Under the pieces are notes generated by a model. The model saw only the letters and a list, made by a program, of their open reading frames with translations, made no database searches and was not told the origin of the DNA. Position numbers and translations under genes: made by a program. From an uncultured beta proteobacterium (lineage in GTDB: Bacteria; Pseudomonadota; Gammaproteobacteria; Burkholderiales; SG8-41): a DNA stretch of 33,887 bases. Within the stretch, counting starts at the first letter, position 1. Every line of letters begins with the position of its first letter. The stretch covers positions 1 through 33,887 of the forward strand of contig CAISJL010000050.1 of assembly GCA_903885665.1 (NCBI GenBank). Reading direction: 5' to 3'. This document shows positions 24,544 through 33,887 of this stretch, piece by piece.

Positions 24544-25971
24544 ATGGTTCATCGCAAGACCGTATCTCGTTCGAGCAAAAACTCTCACGTATCCAAAAAG
24601 TTTTTTGTTTTAGATACCAATGTCTTAATGCATGATCCAACATCATTATTCCGCTTTGAGGAACATGATGTTTTCATACCGATAGCCACCCTTGAAGAAT
24701 TAGACGCCAACAAAAAAGGGATGTCTGAGGTTTCACGTAACGCTCGTCAAGCCAGTCGCTATCTCGATGAACTTGTGGGTGCGTTTAGTGGTGACATATC
24801 TAATGGATTGGCGCTGAACCTCAGTCACGATAAAAGCGCTACTGGCCGCGTGTTTCTACAAACCGAAGCCATCGACTACCAATTACCAGCAAGCCTACCT
24901 AGTGGCAAAGCTGACAATCAAATTATTGGCGTTGTTAAATATCTTCAAGAAAAGCATACAGATCGACAAGTTATATTGGTGTCCAAAGACATCAATATGC
25001 GCATTAAAGCGCGCGCCCTGGGTTTAGCAACTGAGGACTACTTCAATGACAAAGTTCTAGAAGATAGCGATCTTCTCTATTCGGGCACTTGCACCCTGCC
25101 CCAGAATTTCTGGGATACGCATGGCAAAGATATGGAGTCCTGGCAGCAATCCGAACAAACCTATTACCGTATCAAAGGACCACTATGCCGAGATTTTATA
25201 GTTAACCAATATATCCATCTAGAAGGTGAACAACCATTCCAAGCCCAAGTTAGAGAAATCAATGGCAAAGTAGCCATTCTGCAAACTCTCAAAGACTATA
25301 CCCATCCCAGGCATAAAGTGTGGGGAATTAATGCTCGCAACATAGAACAGAATTTCGCACTAAATGCGCTACTAGATCCCAATATTGATTTCGTGACTAT
25401 ACTCGGTCAAGCAGGTAGCGGAAAAACATTGCTCACGCTAGCTGCTGGTCTCATGCAAACACTGGAAGACAAACGCTACACAGAAATCATTGTCACCCGA
25501 GTCACTATACCTGTGGGTGAGGACATTGGATTTCTGCCTGGCACCGAAGAGGAGAAAATGAATCCTTGGATGGGTGCGCTCGAAGACAACCTAGACGTTC
25601 TAAACACTACAGACGATGAAGCCGGCGAGTGGGGGCGCGCAGCCACGCGCGACTTAATACGCTCACGGCTCAAGGTAAAATCCTTAAACTACATGCGCGG
25701 TCGCACCTTTATTAATAAATTCCTAATTATTGATGAAGCGCAGAACCTCACGCCCAAGCAAATGAAAACCTTAATTACACGCGCTGGTCCTGGCACCAAG
25801 GTGGTTTGTCTTGGCAACATCTCTCAAATCGATACGCCCTACCTCACCGAAGGCAGCTCAGGCCTCACCTATGTAGTAGATCGAATGAAGGGTTGGGATC
25901 ATGGCGGTCATATCACCTTAATGCGTGGTGAACGCTCACGCTTGGCAGAACAGGCCACTATTGCACTCTAG
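24544..25971 (+). CDS. PhoH-family ATPase with N-terminal PIN domain (PhoH2 type)
   Basis: A 475-residue cytoplasmic protein joining an N-terminal PIN RNase domain to a PhoH ATPase. PIN elements: FFVLDTNVLMHDP (acidic Asp24), PIATLEELD and VSKDINMRIKARALG. The ATPase has Walker A GQAGSGKT at about 288-295, Walker B FLIIDEAQN near 393-401 and the late motif GNISQIDTPYL. Mycobacterial PhoH2 of this plan unwinds and cuts RNA, so an RNA-processing role is likely; the historical phosphate-starvation link is weak. GGAGG five bases before ATG 24544 supports the start. It converges with dnaB, 16 bases separating the stops. Confidence 0.95.
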   Translation: MVHRKTVSRSSKNSHVSKKFFVLDTNVLMHDPTSLFRFEEHDVFIPIATLEELDANKKGMSEVSRNARQASRYLDELVGAFSGDISNGLALNLSHDKSATGRVFLQTEAIDYQLPASLPSGKADNQIIGVVKYLQEKHTDRQVILVSKDINMRIKARALGLATEDYFNDKVLEDSDLLYSGTCTLPQNFWDTHGKDMESWQQSEQTYYRIKGPLCRDFIVNQYIHLEGEQPFQAQVREINGKVAILQTLKDYTHPRHKVWGINARNIEQNFALNALLDPNIDFVTILGQAGSGKTLLTLAAGLMQTLEDKRYTEIIVTRVTIPVGEDIGFLPGTEEEKMNPWMGALEDNLDVLNTTDDEAGEWGRAATRDLIRSRLKVKSLNYMRGRTFINKFLIIDEAQNLTPKQMKTLITRAGPGTKVVCLGNISQIDTPYLTEGSSGLTYVVDRMKGWDHGGHITLMRGERSRLAEQATIAL

Positions 25972-25987
25972 CGGTCTCGCTCAAACG

Positions 25988-27382
25988 CTAAAAGTGATCG
26001 ATTGACGCGTAGCTTTCAAAACGCGTATGACGTCCCAAGAATGTCAGATCAATTTGACCCACGGGGCCATTACGCTGTTTAGCGATAATTAACTCTGCAA
26101 TCCCCTTACGAGGCGAATCTTTGTTATACACCTCATCACGATAAATAAATAAAATCACGTCAGCATCTTGCTCGATCGCACCGGACTCACGCAGATCCGA
26201 CATCATTGGCCGCTTATCTTGCCGGGAGTCAACGCTACGATTCAACTGTGACAATGCAATAACTGGGACTTTAAGTTCTTTTGCGAGACTCTTCAAAGAA
26301 CGAGAAATTTCTGCAATTTCAGTTGCTCGATTTTCCTCACGTCCACCTGATGAGCCTGACATCAGTTGCAAGTAATCAATCACAATCAATGATAATCCAC
26401 CGGACTCGCGATGCACTCGCCTAGCACGCGAACGCAAATCAAGTACATTTAAACCAGCAGTTTCATCAATAAAAATCTTTGAGTCATTTAACTTACCAAC
26501 CGCATCAACAAGGCGCGGCCAATCATCTTCGTTAAATGTGCCAGTACGCAATAGATGCTGATCCACGCGTCCTACAGAACCAATCATCCGCATGGCCAAT
26601 TGCGGCCCCGACATTTCCATACTAAATACGGCCACTGCTTTTTTACTATCCAACGCGACATTTTCAACAATATTCATGGCGAGAGCAGTTTTACCCATGG
26701 ATGGCCGACCAGCGACAACAATCAGCTCGCCCTCCTGCAATCCAGAGGTCATCCGATCGAGGTCAACAAAACCAGTTGCCAAACCAATCACATCATTTTT
26801 ATTGTCACGGTTATAGAGCATATCAATGCGATTAACCGTCTCTGTGAGTAACGAGTCGATGTTGACAAAGCCCTGCTTTGTTTTCGCACCACTCTCAGCG
26901 ATTTGAAATACACGCGCCTCAGCCTCGTCAATCAAGACCATCGCATCTTTACCTTCAGCGCTAAATGCTGAATCCGCAATACTAGTCCCTACTGATGCCA
27001 GATCGCGCAAGATCGAGCGCTCGCGCACAATTTCCGCATAACGCCTGACGTTAGCCGCGCTGGGGGTATTTAAAGCCAAGCTACCAATATAGGGCTGGCC
27101 TCCAACATCATCCAACTTACCACTGCGCATCAAACTGTCAGCAACGGTTAATGCATCTGCAGGCTTATTCTGTTCAATTAATTTAGCGATATGCTGAAAA
27201 ATCGCCCTATGGTCAGCGCGGTAGAAGTCACCCTCTGTGACCACATCCGCCACCCGATCCCAAGCAGAGTTCGTGAGCAATAAAGCACCCAGAACCGACT
27301 GCTCCGCCTCGATTGAGTGCGGTGGCATACGCACAGCATCTAACTGAGCGTCTTTTATGATATGTCCAATATTCTGCGCCAT
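25988..27382 (-). CDS. dnaB: replicative DNA helicase DnaB
   Basis: The hexameric 5'-3' helicase that drives the replication fork. The N-terminal primase-interacting domain (about 20-125, PPHSIEAEQSVLGALLL, IFQHIAKLIE) leads through a linker to the RecA-like motor: Walker A GRPSMGKT (225-232), FSMEMSGPQLAMRM, LIVIDYLQLM (Walker B), PVIALSQLNRSVDSRQDKRPMMSDLRESGAIEQDAD and a C-terminal arginine-finger region. At 464 residues it is standard, with no intein. It lies 139 bases after rplI on the same strand, separated by a strong terminator, and so has its own promoter. No strong ribosome site precedes the ATG. Confidence 0.98.
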   Translation of the reverse strand: MAQNIGHIIKDAQLDAVRMPPHSIEAEQSVLGALLLTNSAWDRVADVVTEGDFYRADHRAIFQHIAKLIEQNKPADALTVADSLMRSGKLDDVGGQPYIGSLALNTPSAANVRRYAEIVRERSILRDLASVGTSIADSAFSAEGKDAMVLIDEAEARVFQIAESGAKTKQGFVNIDSLLTETVNRIDMLYNRDNKNDVIGLATGFVDLDRMTSGLQEGELIVVAGRPSMGKTALAMNIVENVALDSKKAVAVFSMEMSGPQLAMRMIGSVGRVDQHLLRTGTFNEDDWPRLVDAVGKLNDSKIFIDETAGLNVLDLRSRARRVHRESGGLSLIVIDYLQLMSGSSGGREENRATEIAEISRSLKSLAKELKVPVIALSQLNRSVDSRQDKRPMMSDLRESGAIEQDADVILFIYRDEVYNKDSPRKGIAELIIAKQRNGPVGQIDLTFLGRHTRFESYASIDHF

Positions 27383-27460
27383 CAGGATCTTTACTTGCTT
27401 AAATCAATATTGATCACAGGTTTGCAACCTATCCAATCTATTTCAAAGCCAATATAGTTG

Positions 27461-27486
27461 AAAAAGGGCTGTTTCCAGCCCTTTTT
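27461..27486 (-). terminator. intrinsic terminator after rplI
   Basis: An 11-bp perfect inverted repeat, AAAAAGGGCTG / CAGCCCTTTTT, around a 4-base loop, with a T-tract on the exit side in either direction. It is 36 bases beyond the rplI stop and ends the rpsF-priB-rpsR-rplI transcript ahead of dnaB. Confidence 0.9.
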
Positions 27487-27521
27487 CACAAAAAACAATC
27501 ACTTCATAAACTTAAAAAAGA

Positions 27522-27974
27522 CTAGGAAGTTTCACCTAAAACAGAAACAGTCACAGATACAATCACGTCTGTATGCAATGATACTTTCAAGGCGAAATCA
27601 CCAATCGTTTTAATCGGGCCATCGGGCATACGAATCGAAGATTTAGGAATTTCAAATCCCTGCTTAGCTAATGCCACCGAGATGTCACTATTACCAACCG
27701 ACCCGAACAATTTACCATCGACACCGGCCTTTTGGGTAATTTGTAGCAGTAAACCTTCCAGCTTGCTAGCTTTCTCTTGAGCTTGCGCCAAGATTTCAGC
27801 GTGCGCTTTTTCAAGCTCAGCGCGACGCGCCTCGAATTCAGCCAAGTTTACTTTGGTAGCGCGCTTGGCTTTTCTTTGAGGAATCAAGTAGTTACGTGCA
27901 TAACCGTCTTTAACACGAACAACATCACCCAAAGTGCCTAAATTAGTAATCTTTTCTAACAATATAATTTGCAT
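27522..27974 (-). CDS. rplI: 50S ribosomal protein bL9
   Basis: A structural protein of the large subunit that binds 23S rRNA near the L1 stalk. The N-terminal RNA-binding domain [36 protein letters not shown] is highly conserved, a charged connecting helix follows (about 50-75), and the C-terminal domain has [17 protein letters not shown]. The 150-residue length is normal. AGAGG precedes the ATG. It is the last gene of the rpsF operon, 12 bases after rpsR, followed by a clear terminator. Confidence 0.98.
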   Translation of the reverse strand: MQIILLEKITNLGTLGDVVRVKDGYARNYLIPQRKAKRATKVNLAEFEARRAELEKAHAEILAQAQEKASKLEGLLLQITQKAGVDGKLFGSVGNSDISVALAKQGFEIPKSSIRMPDGPIKTIGDFALKVSLHTDVIVSVTVSVLGETS

Positions 27975-27986
27975 GTCTATTACCTC

Positions 27987-28274
27987 TTAATGCAAGTCAG
28001 TGTAGGGCAAGAGCGCTAAGAACCGTGCACGCTTTACCGCAACAGACAGTAGACGTTGGAAATGGGCCTTTGTACCCGTAATTCTTGCGGGAATAATGCG
28101 ACCATTTTCGTTAATGAAGTCTTTGAGCAAACTGACATCTTTGTAGTCAACTTGAGTCATTCCTTCAGCTGTAAAACGGCAAAACTTACGACGCCGAAAC
28201 AGCGCGTTGCCTTTTTTACGGTTGTCTTTACCTTTAAATTTACCTTTACCGCTATTACCACCTATTCTAGCCAT
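27987..28274 (-). CDS. rpsR: 30S ribosomal protein bS18
   Basis: A small-subunit protein that pairs with bS6 on the 16S rRNA platform. Core motifs: [17 protein letters not shown]-like [52 protein letters not shown]. At 95 residues it carries a basic Gly/Lys N-terminal extension of about 20 residues ([20 protein letters not shown]) relative to E. coli bS18. AAGAGGAAATTATT before the ATG is a good ribosome site. It follows priB by 14 bases in the rpsF operon. Confidence 0.98.
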   Translation of the reverse strand: MARIGGNSGKGKFKGKDNRKKGNALFRRRKFCRFTAEGMTQVDYKDVSLLKDFINENGRIIPARITGTKAHFQRLLSVAVKRARFLALLPYTDLH

Positions 28275-28288
28275 AATAATTTCCTCTT

Positions 28289-28585
28289 TTATAACGCTTT
28301 CATAGTCGTCACATGCAGGACCAACTGCCTGCTCATTCGATGTTTACGATTCAAAAACCCTTGCACCTCTAGCTGACAACCGATTCGCTGCTGCGCTACA
28401 CGGTTGGCCAGTTCACCAGTTACTTTAGCAATCACCTCGATTTCAATCTGCCGCGGACTTCCTGACTCAATCTGAGTAGATTCATGCAACAAGGTGAAAT
28501 CAACTACTGGTAATCCTGCTGGGGTGTGACGCAAAGGCTCTATCGCAATAACTGTTGCTGTTAATTTAACTTGGTTCAGAACCAC
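28289..28585 (-). CDS. priB: primosomal replication protein N, PriB
   Basis: A small single-stranded-DNA-binding OB-fold protein that helps PriA restart stalled forks with DnaT-type partners. The 98-residue chain has the strands [68 protein letters not shown] and [10 protein letters not shown], as in PriB/SSB relatives. The start is GTG 28585, which begins on the base after the rpsF TAG stop, so it is presumably translated by coupling. The position between rpsF and rpsR is the conserved proteobacterial arrangement. Confidence 0.95.
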   Translation of the reverse strand: MVLNQVKLTATVIAIEPLRHTPAGLPVVDFTLLHESTQIESGSPRQIEIEVIAKVTGELANRVAQQRIGCQLEVQGFLNRKHRMSRQLVLHVTTMKAL

Positions 28586-28963
28586 CTAAACCGCATTCTC
28601 CACAATATCAGCTGCACGAGGTGCATCTTCAGCAGGACGGGCACGCTCTTCGCGCATCATCGGCGAAGGCGTCACAACAGCCTCATTCATGCTGACCGTC
28701 AAGTGACGTAATACGGCATCATTAAATTTAAAAGCATGCTCTAACTCAACCAAGGTTTCGTTATTACACTCAATATTGAGTAGCACATAGTGTGCTTTAT
28801 GGAGCTTTTGAATTGGGTAGGTCAATTGACGACGACCCCAGTCTTCAAGGCGATGAATCGCACCTTGCTGGGTGGTAATCAATTGGCGATAGCGATCTAA
28901 CATTGCTGGAACTTGCTCGCTCTGGTCCGGATGGACGATCAAAACGATCTCGTAATGTCGCAT
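28586..28963 (-). CDS. rpsF: 30S ribosomal protein bS6
   Basis: A small-subunit protein that binds with bS18. The start is ATG 28963, giving [25 protein letters not shown], with AAGGAG seven bases upstream; the frame runs open further upstream to 29080, but that stretch is leader. Conserved elements include [30 protein letters not shown] and [17 protein letters not shown]. The 125-residue protein has an acidic, Ala/Pro-rich tail, common in proteobacteria. It is the first gene of the rpsF-priB-rpsR-rplI operon; a promoter and a leader hairpin are visible upstream. Confidence 0.98.
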   Translation of the reverse strand: MRHYEIVLIVHPDQSEQVPAMLDRYRQLITTQQGAIHRLEDWGRRQLTYPIQKLHKAHYVLLNIECNNETLVELEHAFKFNDAVLRHLTVSMNEAVVTPSPMMREERARPAEDAPRAADIVENAV

Positions 28964-28997
28964 AAATAAACTCCTTATGGGCTGTAAATCAAATGGA

Positions 28998-29023
28998 CCA
29001 CCCGCGATGCGTACGCAGTGTGG
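28998..29023 (-). promoter_or_regulatory. rpsF leader hairpin, possible autoregulatory element
   Basis: In the rpsF leader, CCAC-(A)-CUGCG pairs with CGCGG-GUGG around a 7-base loop: nine pairs including one G-U and one bulged A. It stands 34 bases upstream of the start codon. S6:S18-binding leader motifs are known for rpsF in several phyla, but I cannot confirm the consensus here, so the role is inferred. Confidence 0.45.
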
Positions 29024-29068
29024 CAAGGAAAACTCCAAGACAATCAGGTATTCTGAGAGCAGCCGTCT

Positions 29069-29096
29069 ATTATACTTCAACCAAGAACCAGATCAA
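29069..29096 (-). promoter_or_regulatory. sigma-70-type promoter of the rpsF operon
   Basis: On the minus strand TTGATC (29096-29091) and a perfect TATAAT (29074-29069) are separated by 16 bases. Transcription would start about 100 bases before the rpsF ATG, leaving a structured leader. Confidence 0.7.
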
Positions 29097-29155
29097 GCGC
29101 TTTTAAATCAGAGACTTACTTAAAATCAAGTGCATAAGCATCTGCCCGATCAAAT

Positions 29156-29917
29156 TTACGGCGTTTTTACGCTATCGGCCACCATCCGCTGGCGCCGCAC
29201 CTCGGACAAACAAATCCCTGCAGAAACAGAAACATTGAGACTGGCAACACTGCCTAACATCGGAATTCGTACCAAAATATCGCAATTTTCACGGGTCAGG
29301 CGCCGCATACCCTCGCCTTCAGCCCCTAACACCCACGCCAGTGAGCCTTGTAAATTTGCACCATAGAGCTGTTGATCTCCATGCTCATCCGCGCCAATCA
29401 ACCATATACCGCGCGCTTTTAAGTCACGCATAGCCCGTGCCAAATTGGTCACCATGAGATAAGGCACGCTATCTGCAGCACCGCTAGCAACCTTAGCCAC
29501 TGTAGCATTGAGCCCAACGGCCCGATCTTTAGGCGCAAGCACAGCGTGTACTCCCATTGCATCGGCCACCCGCAAGCAAGCACCTAAGTTATGTGGGTCA
29601 GTCACCCCATCTAAAATTAATAAAAATGGCGGCTCCGTCAAGGCATCTAGCACATCCTCTATGTCAGTCGGCATTATCAGCACTTCTGCGCGAGCTGCTA
29701 CGCCCTGATGCCTGGCCTGATTGGTCAGCGTATCTAAGCGCTTGGTATCCACTAAAACCACCTTAACGTGGTGCGCTTGGGCTAATGCCAGTAAGCCTTG
29801 AGCGCGGCGATCGTGACGTGACGCATCTAAGTAGATCTCGCGCACCGCTTCGCTTCGACGTCTCAAGCGGCTTTCAATCGCATGAAAACCATGAATTAAT
29901 TGTAAATCAGCACTCAT
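29156..29917 (-). CDS. rlmB: 23S rRNA (guanosine-2'-O-)-methyltransferase RlmB
   Basis: A SpoU-class SAM-dependent enzyme that methylates G2251 in the peptidyl-transferase P loop. The N-terminal substrate-binding domain (about 1-85) starts [15 protein letters not shown]. The trefoil-knot catalytic domain has motif 1 [20 protein letters not shown] (about 104-123), motif 2 [13 protein letters not shown] and motif 3 [18 protein letters not shown]. Length 253 is normal. CGGAG lies nine bases before ATG 29917. It follows rnr by 36 bases on the same strand, a pairing conserved in E. coli and many proteobacteria, so the two RNA-maturation genes are co-transcribed. Confidence 0.97.
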   Translation of the reverse strand: MSADLQLIHGFHAIESRLRRRSEAVREIYLDASRHDRRAQGLLALAQAHHVKVVLVDTKRLDTLTNQARHQGVAARAEVLIMPTDIEDVLDALTEPPFLLILDGVTDPHNLGACLRVADAMGVHAVLAPKDRAVGLNATVAKVASGAADSVPYLMVTNLARAMRDLKARGIWLIGADEHGDQQLYGANLQGSLAWVLGAEGEGMRRLTRENCDILVRIPMLGSVASLNVSVSAGICLSEVRRQRMVADSVKTP

Positions 29918-29953
29918 GAGCTAAGCTCCGTAACCATCTGATAAATATATGAT

Positions 29954-32146
29954 TTAAGATAATATAAAGTCTATTCGAGCACCATCTAAATCAACCCGTG
30001 CAATCTTAACCCGGACACGATCACCCAAACGATAGCGCTGTCCGGTACGCTCACCCAATAACTGATGCTTAGCTGCATCGTAGCGGAAATAATCCTTACC
30101 TAAATCTGAGATATGGATTAATCCCTCCACATAAACATCATCCAAAGCCACAAACGCACCAAAGGCTGCAACCCCAGCAATACTACCCATGAACACCTCG
30201 CCCACACGATCCCGCATGTAATAGCACTTGAGCCAAGCCGTAACATCGCGCGTAGCATCATCAGCACGGCGCTCAGTTAAGGAGCATTGCACTCCAATTT
30301 GCGCCCAGTCGGTGAGTTGATATTTGGTTTTCGCTAACACCGCTTTAATCGCACGATGCACTAATAAATCTGGGTAGCGGCGAATCGGAGAAGTAAAATG
30401 CGCATACCCTTCATAAGACAAACCAAAGTGGCCGTTATTTTTTGGGGCATAGACCGCTTGCTTTAACGATCTCAACATTGCAGTTTGTAACAATTGCGCG
30501 TCCGGCCTAGACTTAATCTTGGTTAGCAATTTCGCGTAATCCATGGCTAGTGGTTTATCACCGCCCGGCAGCTCCAAGCCGAAACCTTTCAAAAAGTCTC
30601 GTAACGCCTCAAGCTTTTCTGGAGTTGGCCCCTCATGCACCCGATACAGCAATGGATGCGCATTCTCATTTAGGAATGCTGCTGCGCAGACATTGGCAGC
30701 CAACATACACTCCTCAATAATTCGATGTGCATCGTTACGGATGACTAGCACTATATTGGTAATCTTGCCTTGACCATCAAAAATCATTTGTGTTTCTGGC
30801 GTTTCAAAATCAATGGCACCACGCTGCTCACGCGCCTTCGCTAACACCTCATAGAGCTGATATAGATTCTGCAAATTGGGTAGTAGAGCACTACGTTTAC
30901 GTGCAGCAGCAGAACGGGGCGCCTCTAAAATTGCAGCAACCTCGGTATAAGTGAGTCGCGCTTGAGAACACATAACGGCCGCGTAAAAACCATACTGACC
31001 CACCTGACCTTGGCGATTGATTTGCATGTCGCACACCATAACCAAGCGATCGACCTCTGGCTTAATCGAGCACAACCCGTTAGAAATCGGCTCTGGCAAC
31101 ATGGGAATTACTCTTCGCGGAAAATACACCGAGTTGCCACGATTACGCGCTTCCACATCAAGCGCATCACCGTCTGTCACATAATGACTGACATCGGCAA
31201 TCGCAACGACCAAACGGAACCCTTTAGCATTGCGCTCACAATAAACGGCATCGTCAAAATCTTTTGCAGTCTCACCATCAATGGTGACCAAATTCATCTC
31301 GCGCAAATCAACCCGCCCGCGTCGATCTGACACTCGCACAATTTTCGGCATTTTGCTAGCTAACAACTCCGCCTCCGGTGGAAAAAGCCATGGCAGTGCA
31401 TGCTTGCGAAGAGCAATTTCGATTTCCATACCAGGATCGGCATAATTACCTAAAACTTCTACCACTCGGGCTAAGGGCTGAGGGTGCCGACCCGGCTGAG
31501 AAATAATCTCCACCATCACGACCTGCCCCACTGTAGCGGCCCCCGATTCTCCCACAGGTATCACAAAATCTTGGCTGACTCGTTTATCTTCTGCAGTCAC
31601 AAAAGTCACTCCATGCTCAATACGCAGGCGCCCGACTACGCGCTGCTGCCCATGCTCAAGCACTTCGACAATCTTCCCTTCCGAACGACCACGACGGTCC
31701 GTTCCACTAATACGCGCCATCACGCGATCACCGTGCAACACTTTTTGCATCTCACGCGGGCTTAGAAACAAATCGGCGTCACCGTCCTCTCGTTGCAAAA
31801 AGCCAAAGCCTTCTTTATGCCCCAACACTCGACCACACAACAAGTCGAGTTTAGCAACGGCACACAAATCACCACGTCGATTTCGCATCATCTGACCATC
31901 ACGCTCCATCGCGCCTAGACGTCGCGCAAATGGTTCTTTTTCTGCTTTGCCGATCTCCAGATGCGCGATCAAATCTCGCTCATCCATCGGCACCCCAGCT
32001 TCTAACAATACCTCAAGGATTAACTCGCGGCTTGGCAGGGGATTTTCATATCGCCCAGCCTCTCTCAAATGGAAAGGGTCAGCCTTGCGGCGCGAGACCT
32101 TAGCCTTGACTTTGACTGGAGCAGACTTCTTTTTCGGTTTTTTCAT
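29954..32146 (-). CDS. rnr: ribonuclease R
   Basis: A processive 3'-5' exoribonuclease that degrades structured RNA and helps trans-translation and rRNA quality control. Domains in order: a basic Lys-rich N-terminus (1-25), a winged-helix domain (about 35-95), two cold-shock domains (about 100-250), the RNB catalytic domain with IDGETAKDFDDAVYCE (metal-binding Asp cluster near 290-305) and TSPIRRYPDLLVHR, and an S1 domain (about 650-730). The protein stops right after the S1 domain (ARIDFILS), with no Lys-rich C-terminal tail as in E. coli (813 residues), so helicase-related tail functions may be reduced or served by the N-terminus. It is divergent from tRNA-Leu. Confidence 0.97.
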   Translation of the reverse strand: MKKPKKKSAPVKVKAKVSRRKADPFHLREAGRYENPLPSRELILEVLLEAGVPMDERDLIAHLEIGKAEKEPFARRLGAMERDGQMMRNRRGDLCAVAKLDLLCGRVLGHKEGFGFLQREDGDADLFLSPREMQKVLHGDRVMARISGTDRRGRSEGKIVEVLEHGQQRVVGRLRIEHGVTFVTAEDKRVSQDFVIPVGESGAATVGQVVMVEIISQPGRHPQPLARVVEVLGNYADPGMEIEIALRKHALPWLFPPEAELLASKMPKIVRVSDRRGRVDLREMNLVTIDGETAKDFDDAVYCERNAKGFRLVVAIADVSHYVTDGDALDVEARNRGNSVYFPRRVIPMLPEPISNGLCSIKPEVDRLVMVCDMQINRQGQVGQYGFYAAVMCSQARLTYTEVAAILEAPRSAAARKRSALLPNLQNLYQLYEVLAKAREQRGAIDFETPETQMIFDGQGKITNIVLVIRNDAHRIIEECMLAANVCAAAFLNENAHPLLYRVHEGPTPEKLEALRDFLKGFGLELPGGDKPLAMDYAKLLTKIKSRPDAQLLQTAMLRSLKQAVYAPKNNGHFGLSYEGYAHFTSPIRRYPDLLVHRAIKAVLAKTKYQLTDWAQIGVQCSLTERRADDATRDVTAWLKCYYMRDRVGEVFMGSIAGVAAFGAFVALDDVYVEGLIHISDLGKDYFRYDAAKHQLLGERTGQRYRLGDRVRVKIARVDLDGARIDFILS

Positions 32147-32175
32147 TTGTATAATCAGCTTTCATGGGCTAGAAT
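32147..32175 (+). promoter_or_regulatory. likely promoter of tRNA-Leu
   Basis: TTGTAT (32147-32152) and TAGAAT (32170-32175) with a 17-base spacer sit just upstream of the tRNA at 32188. The -10 is good, the -35 poor. It abuts the divergent rnr start codon at 32146. Confidence 0.5.
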
Positions 32176-32187
32176 CACGCCCTCATT

Positions 32188-32272
32188 GCCCAGGTGGCGG
32201 AATTGGTAGACGCACCAGCTTCAGGTGCTGGCGGGTAATACCGTGGAGGTTCGAGTCCTCTTCTGGGCACCA
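32188..32272 (+). tRNA. tRNA-Leu (anticodon CAG)
   Basis: An 85-base tRNA with encoded CCA. The acceptor stem GCCCAGG pairs with TCTGGGC (last pair G-U), the anticodon arm is CCAGC-TTCAGGT-GCTGG with anticodon CAG at 32222-32224 (reads CUG), a long variable arm marks a class II tRNA, and the T-arm has TTCGAGTC. The D-arm GGTGGCGGAATTGGTAGACG is typical of tRNA-Leu. It stands alone between rnr and purA. Confidence 0.98.
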
Positions 32273-32581
32273 GAATTATTATGACACTACCAGTCATAAA
32301 GTCCTAAATACCAGACGATCGATGGTCACCGTGTTTAGTACGACTGTTTCAATCAGTGCTAGTAATAATAAATGGTGAGTTTTAAATCTAGATTTAGATT
32401 TAGATATAAATTTAAATCTATTGTTAAATTTATTTAAATCTTTATCACCCCATCGATCATTATTAAATCGATGACAACTGATCCTCTCAGTCCACTGCAT
32501 TGAATATTGGGTAATCTATTAGATAATCACCATCCATTCGTAAGTCAGATAATACATAACTATAAAAGTATGGGTTATGCA
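32273..32581. other. 309-bp gene-free region between tRNA-Leu and purA
   Basis: Both flanking genes end here, so it should hold two transcript ends. I see no gene and no classical GC-rich terminator. It contains an AT-rich repeat patch (32381-32441) and, just past the purA stop, a CATAAC/GTTATG inverted repeat with a 13-base spacer that is too weak to call. Confidence 0.6.
32381..32441. repeat. AT-rich repeat patch with palindrome
   Basis: TTTAAATCT occurs at 32381-32389, 32411-32419 and 32433-32441. The first copy lies in a 12-bp palindrome AAATCTAGATTT (32384-32395), followed by GATTTA hexamers in tandem from 32391. Many alternative AT hairpins are possible. Confidence 0.7.
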
Positions 32582-33886
<1,305 letters not shown>

Positions 33887-33887
33887 G

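Noticed and set aside
32294-32500. 68-codon minus-strand frame between tRNA-Leu and purA
   Set aside because: It is built on the AT-rich repeat patch, giving repetitive Phe/Lys/Ser residues; not a credible protein.

Overview
The window reads as chromosome of a fairly AT-rich betaproteobacterium, most likely Burkholderiales. Evidence: five Bug-type (TctC-like) periplasmic solute-binding proteins, a family hugely expanded in Bordetella and relatives; the housekeeping order purA / tRNA-Leu / rnr - rlmB - rpsF - priB - rpsR - rplI - dnaB; and the protein-level character of RmuC, PhoH, MoaA and MnmH. No transposase, phage, plasmid or CRISPR sequence was seen.

Layout. (1) About 1-14.5 kb is an accessory catabolic/uptake region. 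A minus-strand six-gene cluster (6282 down to 300) holds Bug, a DGLPVVPPT-motif protein of unknown function, a TauD/TfdA-type Fe(II)/2-oxoglutarate dioxygenase, a divergent YrdC/Sua5-like protein, a periplasmic asparaginase-family amidohydrolase and a second Bug. Divergent from it is a thiamine-diphosphate enzyme resembling 2-hydroxyacyl-CoA lyase with a Bug gene. Between them lies a probable decayed MarR/PecS-like regulator and two sets of short tandem repeats. A minus-strand class III CoA-transferase/Bug pair and a plus-strand Bug/mandelate-racemase-type enolase pair follow. No TctA/TctB membrane subunit is present, so these Bug proteins are orphan receptors here. The 299 bases left of the first stop codon show no gene. 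(2) About 14.5-25.9 kb is core metabolism: moaA and mobA (molybdenum cofactor), rmuC, a YbbA/YbbP-type ABC exporter divergent from the tesA-like esterase, selD divergent from mnmH (selenium), bcp and phoH. (3) About 26-33.9 kb is information processing: dnaB, the rpsF-priB-rpsR-rplI ribosomal operon with a recognisable promoter, leader hairpin and terminator, rlmB, rnr, tRNA-Leu(CAG) and purA.

The most striking point is that selD is itself a selenoprotein gene. Its first 20 codons are separated from the rest by an in-frame UGA inside the HGGG-U-GCK motif, followed by a bacterial SECIS-like hairpin, so an ordinary ORF caller truncates it at its 5' end. The cell must therefore have SelA, SelB and tRNA-Sec elsewhere. 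The selD product selenophosphate would feed both Sec insertion and MnmH-dependent tRNA selenation. The accessory region offers a speculative pathway: Bug-captured acids, processed by a dioxygenase, enolase-superfamily enzyme and amidohydrolase, activated by the CoA-transferase and cleaved by the lyase. The substrate cannot be read from sequence.
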